Shown: positions 18,237-29,016 of the stretch, piece after piece
Layout of the letters: each line of letters starts with the position of its first letter
Position numbering within the stretch: the stretch's first letter is position 1
NCBI RefSeq assembly: GCF_900090295.1
Contig: NZ_LT607753.1
Location: 4,960,001-5,024,000, forward strand
DNA: 64,000 nucleotides
Direction: 5' to 3'
Origin: Micromonospora coxensis
GTDB lineage: Bacteria > Actinomycetota > Actinomycetes > Mycobacteriales > Micromonosporaceae
The notes under the pieces: model-generated
What the model saw: only the letters and a program-made list of their open reading frames with translations
Told to the model about the DNA's origin: nothing
Databases searched by the model: none
Program-made: the position numbers and the translations under genes

Positions 18237-18677
18237 TCAGAAGGTGTCGTTGAAGCGGTGCAGGAGTCGGGCGAACTCCTCCACGTCCCGCCGCGGCCAG
18301 CTCTGCATGGTGCGGCGGATCTGCCCCAGGCGGGCGGCCCGGGCCGCGTCGAAGCGGCGGGTGCCCTCCTCGGTGAGGCTGAGCTGGGCGGCGCGGCGGT
18401 CGTCCGGGTCCGGGTCGCGGCGGACCAGCCCCAGCCCTTCCAGGCCGTGGATCTGCCGGCTCAACGTGCCCTTGCCGATGCCGAGCCGGGTGGCCAGCTC
18501 GGTGAGCCGGATCGAGCCGGAGCGGCGCAACCAGAGCAGCAGCCCGTACGCGTTGGGCTCCAGGTTCGGGTGGACCTCCCGGGCGATCTCCCAGGAGAGG
18601 GCGCGCCCGCGCCGCAGCAGCGCGGCAAGCTCGTCCTCGACCGCGCGCAGGGCCTCCGGCAGGTGCTCCTCGTCCAC
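18237..18677 (-). CDS. MarR-family transcriptional regulator
   Basis: 146 residues with the MarR winged helix: IRLTELATRLGIGKGTLSRQ is the recognition region and RDPDPDDRRAAQLSLTEEG the wing. The GTG start is preceded by minus-strand TACGCT (18690-18685) with a 7-base gap, so it is probably leaderless. Such regulators often repress a neighbouring exporter and respond to aromatic ligands. Here the downstream exporter is only a fragment, so the regulator may be an orphan. Confidence 0.9.
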   Translation of the reverse strand: MDEEHLPEALRAVEDELAALLRRGRALSWEIAREVHPNLEPNAYGLLLWLRRSGSIRLTELATRLGIGKGTLSRQIHGLEGLGLVRRDPDPDDRRAAQLSLTEEGTRRFDAARAARLGQIRRTMQSWPRRDVEEFARLLHRFNDTF

Positions 18678-18701
18678 GTCACCGAGCGTACGGGGCGGGG
18701 A

Positions 18702-20414
18702 TCAGCCCGCCGGAGTCAACCGCTGCCGCGCCACCTCGCGCAGGTGGCCGTCACTGGTCGTGCCCTCGATCAGCACCTCGGACTCCCGCCCGGTGTGCGT
18801 CAGCGTCGCCACCGCGTTGCCGAAGTACGGGCCGGCCAGCTTCTTCCACCGCACGCTCGGACGGCGTACCCCGGCGGAGCGGGCCAGGGCCCGGGCGGCG
18901 GCGGCCGGCCCCGGGTTCCAGCCCAGCCGCATCAGCGGGCGCATCCCCGCCGGCACCTGGTTGTGGATGGGGGAGCAGGTGAGCTGGTGCACGGGGGTAC
19001 GCACCGCCGGGTCCTCGAACCGGGCCCGGGCCACGTACGAGTGGTGCACGTCGCCGGAGAGCACGCTGATCGACGCCGGGGCCGGGTACGCCGCACCCGC
19101 CCCGATCCGGTCGCCGGAGGTCGAGGCCGTGCCGCTGCCCAGCCGGGCGAAGAGCGCGCCGAGCCCGTCGAAGGAGCGGCGGAACGCCGCCCAGTGCTCC
19201 AGGTCCAGCCCCCGGCGCAGCTGCTCGGAGACCTTCGCCACCCAGGGCCGGCGCGAGTCGGCCAGGCGCTCGTTCCAGGCCTCCACGTGGTGGATGCCCG
19301 GCGGCAGCAGCCAGGGCAGCGACGCACCGACCACCAGGTGGTCGTAGACGCCGTGCGCCCGGTCGAGGAACCAGGACCACTCGCCCGGCGGCAGCATCGC
19401 CCGGTTGCCCGGCTGGAGCACCCGGCTGCACCGGTTGTCGAGCATCACCAGGCGGGTCCGCCCCAGGTCCAGGGCGTAGCTCCACTGGTACTGCACGGCC
19501 CGCCAGCGCTCGGTGTCGTGCGCCTCGTCGGCCTCCCGGTCGACCCGCTCGCCGAACTCGCGCAGCACGTCGGTGGCGTCCTCGGCGGCCATCACCTTGG
19601 CGTAGACCGGGTCCTCGGCGATCTCCTCCGGGGACAGGTTGCCCAGGTGCTGGTACACCCAGTAGGAGGCCAGCCCGCTGCGGATCCGCTCGGCCCACCA
19701 GGGCTGGGCGCGCATGTCGTCGCGCCAGGGCGCCGAGGTGTTCCAGTCGTCGATGACCTCGTGGTCGTCGAAGATCATCACGCTCGGCACGGTGGAGAGC
19801 AGCCAGCGGATCTCCGGGTCCCGCCAGGACTCCAGGTAGAGCTTGGTGTACTCGTCGAAGCTGACCACCTGGGTCGCCGGGGCGTCCTTCGGCCGCCGTC
19901 GACGCCGCTTGAGCAGCCGGCGCACCGTGGGGGAGGTCTCGTCCGCGTAGACCTGGTCGCCGAGGAGCACCAGCAGGTCCGGCAGGCCGGCCGGGTCCTC
20001 CTCGGCCATCGCCCGGCGGGCGTACGCGTCGAGTGCGTCCGGCGGCAGCCGCCGGGCGGTGGCGTGCTGGGTGGTCTCCCGGCACGAGCCGAAGATCAGT
20101 CGTACCGGCTGGTCCCGGTCGTCGGTCGCCCTGGTCCGGATCACGCTGGGCGGGAAGCCGCTCGTCGGCACCGGCCAGGCGACCTCGTCGTCCACCAGCA
20201 CCTCGTACCGGTCGACGCTGTCCGGGGCGAGCCCCTGCACCACCACGAGGGCGTAGTGGTGGTCGTACGCGGAGAAGGTCGGCGCGGTGCCGTGGGCCCC
20301 GCCGGCCGTGCGGACGGTGACCACGGCGGGCGCGCTGGTCTCCACCCAGACGGTGGCCCGGGTGCCGACGACCCGCCTCAGCAGAGGTCCAACGAGCAGG
20401 CGTGCGGCGGGCAT
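18702..20414 (-). CDS. PhoD-like metallophosphatase (alkaline phosphatase D family)
   Basis: 570 residues from ATG 20414, which has GGAGG upstream (…CGGAGGTCCGCC). Residues 1-110: fibronectin-like N-terminal domain (GTRATVWVETSAPAVVTV). The metallophosphoesterase core carries IFGSCRE, LLVLLGDQVYADE, VMIFDDHEVIDDWN and SVLSGDVHHSY, the metal-binding motifs of PhoD-like enzymes. No signal or Tat peptide is visible, so it may be cytoplasmic, unlike classic PhoD. The substrate is unknown. It is divergent from ftsY. Confidence 0.87.
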   Translation of the reverse strand: MPAARLLVGPLLRRVVGTRATVWVETSAPAVVTVRTAGGAHGTAPTFSAYDHHYALVVVQGLAPDSVDRYEVLVDDEVAWPVPTSGFPPSVIRTRATDDRDQPVRLIFGSCRETTQHATARRLPPDALDAYARRAMAEEDPAGLPDLLVLLGDQVYADETSPTVRRLLKRRRRRPKDAPATQVVSFDEYTKLYLESWRDPEIRWLLSTVPSVMIFDDHEVIDDWNTSAPWRDDMRAQPWWAERIRSGLASYWVYQHLGNLSPEEIAEDPVYAKVMAAEDATDVLREFGERVDREADEAHDTERWRAVQYQWSYALDLGRTRLVMLDNRCSRVLQPGNRAMLPPGEWSWFLDRAHGVYDHLVVGASLPWLLPPGIHHVEAWNERLADSRRPWVAKVSEQLRRGLDLEHWAAFRRSFDGLGALFARLGSGTASTSGDRIGAGAAYPAPASISVLSGDVHHSYVARARFEDPAVRTPVHQLTCSPIHNQVPAGMRPLMRLGWNPGPAAAARALARSAGVRRPSVRWKKLAGPYFGNAVATLTHTGRESEVLIEGTTSDGHLREVARQRLTPAG

Positions 20415-20554
20415 GGCGGACCTCCGAGGTGAGCGGACTTCATCATTACTACCCCGCCGGCGGTCCCACCACTGCTGGCTGTGGCCGAGCCTACCGTCGG
20501 GCCTTCCGGGCGGCACGGGGGTGCGGTCGATGAGACGCCGTCGTCGGCATCTGA

Positions 20555-20560
20555 CAGGAT
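20555..20560 (+). promoter_or_regulatory. -10 box for leaderless ftsY
   Basis: CAGGAT ends six bases before the ftsY ATG at 20567, placing the transcription start on or next to the start codon. No ribosome binding site is visible. Confidence 0.5.
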
Positions 20561-20566
20561 TTCGGC

Positions 20567-21748
20567 ATGACGGAATACCTCCTCGTCGCACTCGCCCTGC
20601 TCGGTGTGCTGATCCTCGGCGGCCTCAGCCTGGTGGTGCCCCGGCTGCGCCGGCGCCCCGAGCCGCCGCTGCCGGAGACCGAGGTCGACACCCGGGCCGA
20701 GGAGGACCTGGCCGGTCCGCCGGTCGAGGCGGCGGAGTCCGACTTCTCCACCGGAGTCCTGGTCGAGCCACCGGTGGTCGAGGCGCCCCCGCTGGAGGTT
20801 CCGGAACCCACCGCCGGCCGCCTGGTGCGGCTGCGCTCCCGGCTGTCCCGCTCGCAGAACGCCCTCGGCAAGGGCCTGCTCGGCCTGCTCAGCCGCGACC
20901 ACCTCGACGAGGACACCTGGGAGGAGATCGAGGACGCCCTGATCACCGCCGACGTCGGCGTCGACTCCACCCGGGAGATCGTCGACCGGCTGCGCGAGCG
21001 GACCCGCGTCCTCGGCACCCGCTCGGCCACCGAGCTGCGGGCCCTGCTCGCCGCCGAGCTGGTCAACGCCCTCGACCCGAGCCTGGACCGGTCGCTGAAG
21101 ACCACCCCCAAGGAGGGGAAGCCGGCGGTGCTGCTGGTGGTGGGCGTCAACGGCGCCGGCAAGACCACCACCTGCGGCAAGATCGCCCGGGTGCTGATCG
21201 CCGACGGCCACAGCGTCACCCTGGGCGCGGCGGACACCTTCCGGGCCGCTGCCGCCGACCAGCTGCAGACCTGGGGCGGCCGGGTGGGCGCCGAGACGAT
21301 CCGCGGCCCCGAGGGCGCCGACCCGGCCAGCGTCGCCTTCGACGCCGTCCGCCGCGGCATCGAGGCCGGCACCGACACGGTGCTCATCGACACCGCCGGC
21401 CGGTTGCAGAACAAGATCGGCCTGATGGACGAGCTGGGCAAGGTCAAGCGGGTGGTGGAGAAGCACGGTCCGATCGACGAGACGCTGCTGATCCTCGACG
21501 CCACCACCGGCCAGAACGGCCTGGAGCAGGCCCGGGTCTTCACCGAGGTGGTGAACGTGACCGGGGTGGTGCTCTCCAAGCTCGACGGCACCGCCAAGGG
21601 CGGCATCGTGATCGCCGTGCAGCGCAAGCTCGGCATCCCGGTCAAGCTGGTCGGCCTCGGCGAGGGCGCGGACGACCTGGCCCCGTTCGACCCGGCGCAG
21701 TTCGTCGACGCGCTGCTCGGGACCGAGCCGCTCGCCCGGGACGCGTAA
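20567..21748 (+). CDS. ftsY: Signal recognition particle receptor FtsY
   Basis: 393-residue SRP GTPase that docks SRP-ribosome complexes at the membrane. It has an N-terminal membrane-associated helix (YLLVALALLGVLILGGLSLVV) and an acidic A-domain, then the NG domain with GVNGAGKTTTCGKIA (G1), ADTFRAAAADQL (G2), DTAGRLQ (G3), SKLDGTAKGG (G4) and a C-terminal GLGEGADDLAPF. Length is normal for actinobacteria. Ffh, its partner, is encoded at 27405. Confidence 0.97.
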   Translation: MTEYLLVALALLGVLILGGLSLVVPRLRRRPEPPLPETEVDTRAEEDLAGPPVEAAESDFSTGVLVEPPVVEAPPLEVPEPTAGRLVRLRSRLSRSQNALGKGLLGLLSRDHLDEDTWEEIEDALITADVGVDSTREIVDRLRERTRVLGTRSATELRALLAAELVNALDPSLDRSLKTTPKEGKPAVLLVVGVNGAGKTTTCGKIARVLIADGHSVTLGAADTFRAAAADQLQTWGGRVGAETIRGPEGADPASVAFDAVRRGIEAGTDTVLIDTAGRLQNKIGLMDELGKVKRVVEKHGPIDETLLILDATTGQNGLEQARVFTEVVNVTGVVLSKLDGTAKGGIVIAVQRKLGIPVKLVGLGEGADDLAPFDPAQFVDALLGTEPLARDA

Positions 21749-21755
21749 CCTCGCA

Positions 21756-22619
21756 GTGACGAACGACGATCGCGCGTACGCCGGGTGGCGTGACCCCCGC
21801 CACCCCGGTCAGGGCCTGGGGAGACCGTACGTGACCTCGCAGGAGATCCCGCTGCACGGCGGGAACGTGAGCACCGTGGTCCGGGTCGGCGACACCGTCC
21901 GGCGCAACGCCGGCCCGTGGACCCCCTCGGTGCACGCCCTGCTGCGTCACCTGGAGTACGTGGGGTTCACCGGCGCGCCCCGTGCCCTCGGCATGGACGA
22001 GCGCAACCGGGAGGTCCTGTCGTACCTGGAGGGGGAGTGCGGGGAGTACCCGCTGGCCCCGCACTGGGTGACCGACGAGGCGCTGGTCACCGTGGCCACC
22101 ATGCTGCGGATGTTCCACGACGCCCAGTACGGTTTCGCCCCGCCGCCCGGGGCGGTGTGGCGCTCGTTCGGCCCGCCCCCGCCGGACACCGAGGTGATCT
22201 GCCACCACGACGCCGCCCCGCACAACGTGATCTGGCGGCCGGACGGCACCCTCGGGCTGATCGACTTCGACCTGGCCTCGCCCGGCGCCCGGATCTACGA
22301 CGTGGCGTACGCGGCCTGGACCTGGGTGCCGATCTTCTCCGACCGGGACTCGATCACCCTCGGCTGGAAGCGCCCCGACCGGCCGCGCCGGCTGCGGCTC
22401 TTCGCCGACGCGTACGGGCTGATCCCGCGCGACCGGCACCGGCTGATCCGGACCATCCGCAAGCGGATCGTGGACCACGTCGAGGGCATCCGCCGGATGG
22501 CGGCGGCCGGCGAGCCGGCGTTCGTCCGGATCGTGCACAAGGGTCACCTCCGTCGCCCGATGCGTGACCTGCGCCTGCTCGACTACGAGCGGCACGCCCT
22601 GGAGCGCGCCCTGCACTAG
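21756..22619 (+). CDS. Aminoglycoside phosphotransferase-like (APH) family protein
   Basis: 287 residues of the protein-kinase-like APH fold. The catalytic loop reads ICHHDAAPHNVIW (H-x-D-x-x-x-x-N) and the metal-binding segment LIDFDLASPG. The N-lobe is short. Substrates of such enzymes range from sugars to antibiotics, and resistance cannot be assumed. The GTG start at 21756 is 7 bases after the ftsY stop; another in-frame GTG is at 21831. A textbook terminator follows. Confidence 0.82.
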   Translation: MTNDDRAYAGWRDPRHPGQGLGRPYVTSQEIPLHGGNVSTVVRVGDTVRRNAGPWTPSVHALLRHLEYVGFTGAPRALGMDERNREVLSYLEGECGEYPLAPHWVTDEALVTVATMLRMFHDAQYGFAPPPGAVWRSFGPPPPDTEVICHHDAAPHNVIWRPDGTLGLIDFDLASPGARIYDVAYAAWTWVPIFSDRDSITLGWKRPDRPRRLRLFADAYGLIPRDRHRLIRTIRKRIVDHVEGIRRMAAAGEPAFVRIVHKGHLRRPMRDLRLLDYERHALERALH

Positions 22620-22635
22620 GCGCTGCCGACCTGCG

Positions 22636-22669
22636 AAGAGTGGCCGTTCCGCGAGGAACGGCCACTCTT
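22636..22669 (+). terminator. Intrinsic terminator after the APH gene
   Basis: A perfect 15-bp stem (22636-22650 with 22655-22669) closed by a GCGA tetraloop and ending in a run of T. It is one of the few terminators in this window with a U tract. It separates the APH gene from the nitrogen operon. Confidence 0.9.
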
Positions 22670-22699
22670 TTCCGATCCTCCGACGGCGGTGAGGAGTTC

Positions 22700-22736
22700 T
22701 TCACACGCCGGAAACAACCCGTCACACCTCGGAAAT
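22700..22736 (+). promoter_or_regulatory. GlnR box upstream of amtB
   Basis: TTCAC-N6-GAAAC-N5-GTCAC-N6-GAAAT matches the two-unit actinobacterial GlnR operator (GTNAC-N6-GAAAC, repeated) with only end deviations. It lies about 113 bases before the amtB start, as in other actinomycetes where GlnR activates amtB under nitrogen limitation. Confidence 0.75.
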
Positions 22737-22849
22737 CGAGCGGTGTCGGTGAAGGAAACAGGCGGCGACCAAGCTTCCGCGCAACCGGCGTACGGGCGAC
22801 GCTGCCCCGGAAGCCGCGAAGGAGGGAACTTCACCTTTAGGAGGCCAGC

Positions 22850-24623
<1,774 letters not shown>

Positions 24624-24633
24624 GGCCCTGCTC

Positions 24634-26940
24634 ATGACCCCGTCGACCAGCGCCACCGCGTCGGACACCCCCGGCTCCACCGACGCGGCTGCCCCGGTCG
24701 ACGGGGTCGGCGGCATCGGGGAAGCGGCCCGGGCCAGGCGCGCGGAAGGGTACGACGCCTGGCTCGGGTCGCTGCTGCCCGCCCGGGACGGCATCGCGCT
24801 GGTCGCCGTCGGCGGGCTGGGCCGGCGGCAGTGCGCCCCGTACGGCGACCTCGACCTGGTGCTGCTGCACGCCGGGGTGGCCGGCGTGGACGAGCTGGCC
24901 GCCTCGCTGTGGTACCCGGTCTGGGACGCCGGGGTGCGGCTGGACCACTCGGTGCGCACCCTGGCCGAGGCGCTGTCGGTGGCCCAGGACGACGTCAAGG
25001 TGGCCCTGGCCCTGCTCGACGCCCGGTACGTCGCGGGGGACCGGGCCCTCGCCGACGCGCTGGTCCGCACCGCCGTCGACCACTGGCGGCGGACCGCCGT
25101 ACGCCGGCTGCCCGAGCTGCGGGAGATCACCGAGGCCCGCTGGCGTACCCACGGGGAGCTGGCCTTCCTGCTCGAAGGCGACCTCAAGGAGGCGGCCGGC
25201 GGCCTGCGGGACGTGGGCATCCTGCGGGCCATCGCCACCGCCGGGGTGACCGACGCGCTGCGGCCCGCCGTCCGCGCCGCCCACCTGCGGCTGCTGGACG
25301 TCCGCGACGCCCTGCACCAGCAGGTCGGCCGGCGCGTCGACCGGCTGGTCGCGCAGGAGCGGGACGGGGTGGCCGCGCTGCTCGGCCTCCGGCCGTCGCC
25401 GGTCGAGGGCGGGCCGGACGGCGTCGCCGCGCACGACGGTGACGCCCTGCTGCGCCGGGTCGCCGGGGACGCCCGCACGGTCAGCCACGCCCTCGACGAC
25501 GCCTGGCGGGCCGCCGACCGGCTGCGCGCCGGTCGCCGCCGGGGCGCCGACGGCCGCCCGGTGCGCCGACCGGTCGCCCGGGACGTCGTCGAGCACGACG
25601 GGGAGCTGGTGCTCGCCCGGACCGCCATCGGCGCCCGCCCCGACCCGAGCCTGTCGCTGCGGATCGCCGCCGCCGCGGCCACCACCCGGCTGCCCATCGC
25701 CCGGGCCACCTGCGAGTGGCTCGCCGCGTACTGCCCGCCGCTGCCGTCGCCCTGGCCGCCGGAGGCGCGCGCCGCGCTGATCACCCTGCTCGGGGCCGGT
25801 CCCGGCCTGGTGCCCGCCTGGGAGACCTGCGACCGGTACGGCCTGATCGACGGCTGGCTGCCGGAGTGGACCCGGCTGCGCAGCCTGCCCCAGCACAACC
25901 CGGTGCACCGGTTCACCCTGGACCGGCACCTGGTGCAGACCGCGTACGAGGCGAGCCGGCACACCCGCGAGGTGGACCGCCCCGACCTGCTGCTGCTCGG
26001 CGCGTTCCTGCACGACATCGGCAAGGGGATGGCAGGGGACCACAGCACGGTGGGCGCGCCGGTCGCCGAGGCGGTGGCCGCCCGGATCGGCCTGCCGGAG
26101 CCGGAGGCGGCGCTGATCGGCACGCTGGTGCGGCTGCACCTGCTGCTGCCCGACGTGGCCACCCGGCGGGACCTGTCCGACCCGAAGACCGTCGCCGGGG
26201 TGGCCGCGAAGGTCGGCGACACCACCACCCTGGACCTGCTGCACGCCCTGGTGCGCGCCGACGCGGCGGCCACCGGACCGGCCGCCTGGTCGGACTGGAA
26301 GGGCCGGCTGGTCGCCGAACTCGTCGCCCGGGTGCGTACCGCGCTCGACACCGGGGTGGTGCCCCCGCCGCCGGCCCCGGACCCGACGCTGGTGGCGGGC
26401 CCGCTGCCGGTCGTACACCTGAGCGGGGACCGGGTGTCGGTGGCCGCGGCGGACCGGCGGGGCCTGCTCGCGACGGTGGCCGGTTGCCTGGCCCTGCACC
26501 GGCTGGAGGTGCTGGCCGCGGACGCCTCCACGGTCGACGGCCGGGCGCTGGTCGAGTGCCGGGTGCAGCCGCGTTACGGCCTCGCGCCCGACCCGATCGC
26601 GCTCGCCGCCGACCTGCGTCGCGCCGTCGGCGGGGACGTCTCGGTCACCCAGCGGCTGCGCGGCCGGGCCCTCGCGGCGCGGGGCGAGGGGGCCGCGCCG
26701 CGGGTGGTCTGGCACCGGGAGGCCGCCACCGACGCCGTGCTGCTGGAGCTGCGCGCCGCCGACGCGGCCGGGCTGCTCTACCGGGTGACCTGTGCCCTGG
26801 ACGAGGCCGGCGCGCACGTGCGGGCGGCCCGCATCTCCACCCTCGGCGGCGACGTGGTGGACGTGTTCTACCTGGTCGGCGGTTGGCCGGACGACGCGGA
26901 GCGGGCTCGGCTGGAAGCCGCCGTGCTGGCCGCCGTCTGA
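24634..26940 (+). CDS. glnD: PII nucleotidylyltransferase GlnD
   Basis: 768-residue bifunctional PII-modifying enzyme. The N-terminal nucleotidyltransferase domain shows GGLGRRQCAPYGDLDLVLLH; the helical region has LLEGDLKEAAGGLRDVG; the HD hydrolase domain has LHDIGKGMAGDHS (about 460-480); and two ACT domains lie at the C-terminus (ADRRGLLATVAGCLALHRLEV and DAAGLLYRVTCALDEAG). In Streptomyces and Corynebacterium the homologue adenylylates rather than uridylylates PII; which applies here is not visible. The start is 10 bases after the glnK stop. Confidence 0.94.
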   Translation: MTPSTSATASDTPGSTDAAAPVDGVGGIGEAARARRAEGYDAWLGSLLPARDGIALVAVGGLGRRQCAPYGDLDLVLLHAGVAGVDELAASLWYPVWDAGVRLDHSVRTLAEALSVAQDDVKVALALLDARYVAGDRALADALVRTAVDHWRRTAVRRLPELREITEARWRTHGELAFLLEGDLKEAAGGLRDVGILRAIATAGVTDALRPAVRAAHLRLLDVRDALHQQVGRRVDRLVAQERDGVAALLGLRPSPVEGGPDGVAAHDGDALLRRVAGDARTVSHALDDAWRAADRLRAGRRRGADGRPVRRPVARDVVEHDGELVLARTAIGARPDPSLSLRIAAAAATTRLPIARATCEWLAAYCPPLPSPWPPEARAALITLLGAGPGLVPAWETCDRYGLIDGWLPEWTRLRSLPQHNPVHRFTLDRHLVQTAYEASRHTREVDRPDLLLLGAFLHDIGKGMAGDHSTVGAPVAEAVAARIGLPEPEAALIGTLVRLHLLLPDVATRRDLSDPKTVAGVAAKVGDTTTLDLLHALVRADAAATGPAAWSDWKGRLVAELVARVRTALDTGVVPPPPAPDPTLVAGPLPVVHLSGDRVSVAAADRRGLLATVAGCLALHRLEVLAADASTVDGRALVECRVQPRYGLAPDPIALAADLRRAVGGDVSVTQRLRGRALAARGEGAAPRVVWHREAATDAVLLELRAADAAGLLYRVTCALDEAGAHVRAARISTLGGDVVDVFYLVGGWPDDAERARLEAAVLAAV

Positions 26941-27404
26941 CCGGCGCGTACCGTCCGGGCGGACGCACCGTCCGGCGTGGCGTCCGGGGCTGTCCGGCGC
27001 TGTTCGGGGTGGGCGCGGGGGTACGTCGCCGGGCGCTACGGACTTGAGTACGGAGGTGAATCGCCGGACCGCCTGCTTCCGGACGCCGGGATGCTCGGTG
27101 CGGTCGTCCGGTGACTCACACCTGTCAGCCCGTCCGGTGACTCACATGTGTCATCAGGTCCGTAGCGTGCGGCAGGTACCCCGCCCCGCCCTTCACCGGC
27201 TGCGGCTCACCCCGCGCGGGAGGCTGTCGGGCCCGGTTCCCGCAGCCGCCGGCTCCGGCCGCGTCGGTGGCCCGGCAGGGTGTCGGGAGCGGTGGGGGTG
27301 GCTGGGCCGGAGCGGGGGCGCGGGTGGCGGGCTACCCTAGCGGTGGCTGGACACCTGCCCGGCCGCGTTGTGCCCGCCGGAAAAACGACAAACGGGATGT
27401 TCGC
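26941..27404. other. Intergenic region between glnD and ffh
   Basis: No gene I can support in 464 bases. It holds a small palindrome after glnD (GTCCGGGCGGAC, 26953-26964), the paired dyads at 27105-27152, and a possible -10 box TAGCGT near 27164-27169. The remainder is ordinary high-GC leader leading to the ffh start. Confidence 0.6.
27105..27152 (+). repeat. Two tandem copies of a 26-bp unit carrying TGAC-N8-GTCA
   Basis: GTCCGGTGACTCACA occurs at 27105-27119 and again at 27131-27145, a 26-base offset. Each copy includes the dyad TGAC-N8-GTCA (27111-27126 and 27137-27152). Spacing of about 2.5 helical turns and position before a -10-like box suggest a paired operator. Confidence 0.5.
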
Positions 27405-28955
27405 GTGTTTGACACCTTGAGTGACCGCCTCTCCGGGATCTTCACCAAGCTCCGCGGCAAGGGTCGGCTCACCGACGCCGACATCGACGCCACCGCGCGC
27501 GAGATCCGCATGGCGCTGCTGGAGGCGGACGTCGCGCTGCCGGTGGTCAAGGGCTTCATCGCGAACGTCAAGGAGCGGGCGCGCGGGGCCGAGGTCTCCC
27601 AGGCGCTGAACCCGGCCCAGCAGATCATCAAGATCGTCAACGAGGAGCTGATCACGGTCCTCGGTGGCGAGGGGCGGCGGCTCCAGTTCGCCAAGCAGCC
27701 GCCGACGGTGATCATGCTCGCCGGCCTCCAGGGTTCCGGCAAGACCACCCTCGCCGGCAAGCTGGCCCGCTGGCTCAAGGCCCAGGGCCACCAGCCGCTG
27801 CTGGTCGCCGCCGACCTCCAGCGTCCCAACGCCGTCGGGCAGCTCCAGGTGCTCGGCGGTCGCGCCGGCGTCGAGGTGTACGCCCCGGAGCCGGGCAACG
27901 GCACCGGCGACCCGGTGCAGGTCGCGCGCGCCTCGATCGAGCACGCCCGGCGGGCCGCCCGGGACATCGTCATCGTCGACACCGCCGGCCGCCTCGGCAT
28001 CGACGCCGAGATGATGCAGCAGGCCGCCGACATCCGCGACGCCGTCCAGCCCGACGAGGTCATCTTCGTCATCGACGCGATGGTCGGTCAGGACGCCGTG
28101 CGCACCGCCGAGGCGTTCCGCGACGGCGTCGGCATCACCGGCGTGGTGCTGTCCAAGCTCGACGGCGACGCCCGGGGTGGCGCCGCGCTGTCGGTGCGGG
28201 AGGTCACCGGCCAGCCGATCCTCTTCGCCTCCACCGGCGAGAAGCTGGAGGACTTCGACGTCTTCCACCCCGACCGGATGGCCAGCCGGATCCTCGGCAT
28301 GGGCGACGTCCTCACTCTGATCGAGCAGGCCGAGCAGGCCTTCGACACCGATCAGAAGGAGAAGATGACCGCCAAGCTGATGGGCGGTGAGCAGTTCACC
28401 CTGGAGGACTTCCTCGACCAGCTCATCGCGGTCCGGCGGATGGGCCCGATCGCCAACGTGCTGGCCATGATGCCCGGCATGGGGCAGATGAAGGACCAGC
28501 TCGCCGAGCTGGACGACAAGCACTTCGACCGGGTCACCGCGATCATCCGGTCGATGACCCCGGCCGAGCGGACCAACCCGAAGATCATCAACGGCTCCCG
28601 CCGGGCCCGCATCGCCAACGGCTCCGGCGTCACCGTGATGGACGTCAACCAGCTGCTCAACCGCTTCGCCGACGCGCAGAAGATGATGAAGCAGATGGGC
28701 GGCATGATGGGCCTGCCCGGTGGCGGCCGGCGCAAGGCCACCAAGTCGCCGAAGAACAAGCGCAAGGGCACCAAGGGCGGCAACCGGCCGCGTACCGGCG
28801 CGGGGATGCCGGGCGGCTTCCCGGGCGGCATGCCGCAGCTCCCGCCGGGCATGGACCCGGGCGACCTGGCCGGTGGGCAGGGCCTGCCGCCGGGCTTCAA
28901 GCTCCCGAAGATCGACTTCAACAAGCTCGGCAAGGGCGACAACCGCCCCCGCTGA
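27405..28955 (+). CDS. ffh: Signal recognition particle protein Ffh
   Basis: 516-residue SRP54 GTPase that binds 4.5S RNA and signal sequences. NG domain: GLQGSGKTTLAGKLA (G1), DLQRPNAVGQL, DTAGRLGIDAEMM, SKLDGDARGGAALS. The M domain has the RNA-binding helix-turn-helix (SRRARIANGSGVTVMDVNQLL) and a Met/Gly-rich tail (MMKQMGGMMGLPGGGRR) ending in Gly/Pro/Met repeats. Start is GTG 27405 (VFDTLSDRLSGIF); ATG 27397 is out of frame. A strong terminator follows. The SRP RNA gene is not in this window. Confidence 0.97.
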   Translation: MFDTLSDRLSGIFTKLRGKGRLTDADIDATAREIRMALLEADVALPVVKGFIANVKERARGAEVSQALNPAQQIIKIVNEELITVLGGEGRRLQFAKQPPTVIMLAGLQGSGKTTLAGKLARWLKAQGHQPLLVAADLQRPNAVGQLQVLGGRAGVEVYAPEPGNGTGDPVQVARASIEHARRAARDIVIVDTAGRLGIDAEMMQQAADIRDAVQPDEVIFVIDAMVGQDAVRTAEAFRDGVGITGVVLSKLDGDARGGAALSVREVTGQPILFASTGEKLEDFDVFHPDRMASRILGMGDVLTLIEQAEQAFDTDQKEKMTAKLMGGEQFTLEDFLDQLIAVRRMGPIANVLAMMPGMGQMKDQLAELDDKHFDRVTAIIRSMTPAERTNPKIINGSRRARIANGSGVTVMDVNQLLNRFADAQKMMKQMGGMMGLPGGGRRKATKSPKNKRKGTKGGNRPRTGAGMPGGFPGGMPQLPPGMDPGDLAGGQGLPPGFKLPKIDFNKLGKGDNRPR

Positions 28956-28969
28956 CGCGCGTACGCGAC

Positions 28970-28999
28970 GGGGCCCGGCCGGTGTACCGGCCGGGCCCC
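28970..28999. terminator. Bidirectional terminator between ffh and the S8 protease
   Basis: GGGGCCCGGCCGGT (28970-28983) pairs perfectly with ACCGGCCGGGCCCC (28986-28999). It lies between the stop codons of two convergent genes. Confidence 0.8.
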
Positions 29000-29016
29000 G
29001 CCCGTTCGTCAGCCGG

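Noticed and set aside
21756..22619. Aminoglycoside resistance gene
   Set aside because: Only the general APH fold is visible. Such proteins are numerous in actinomycetes and most do not act on antibiotics.
27105..27145. Attachment-site direct repeat
   Set aside because: The two copies are only 26 bases apart with no integrase gene nearby; paired operators fit better.
26792..27340. 182-codon ORF in the glnD-ffh gap
   Set aside because: It begins inside glnD, is low in recognisable structure, and has no ribosome binding site. The GTG near 27056 preceded by GGAG is also unsupported.
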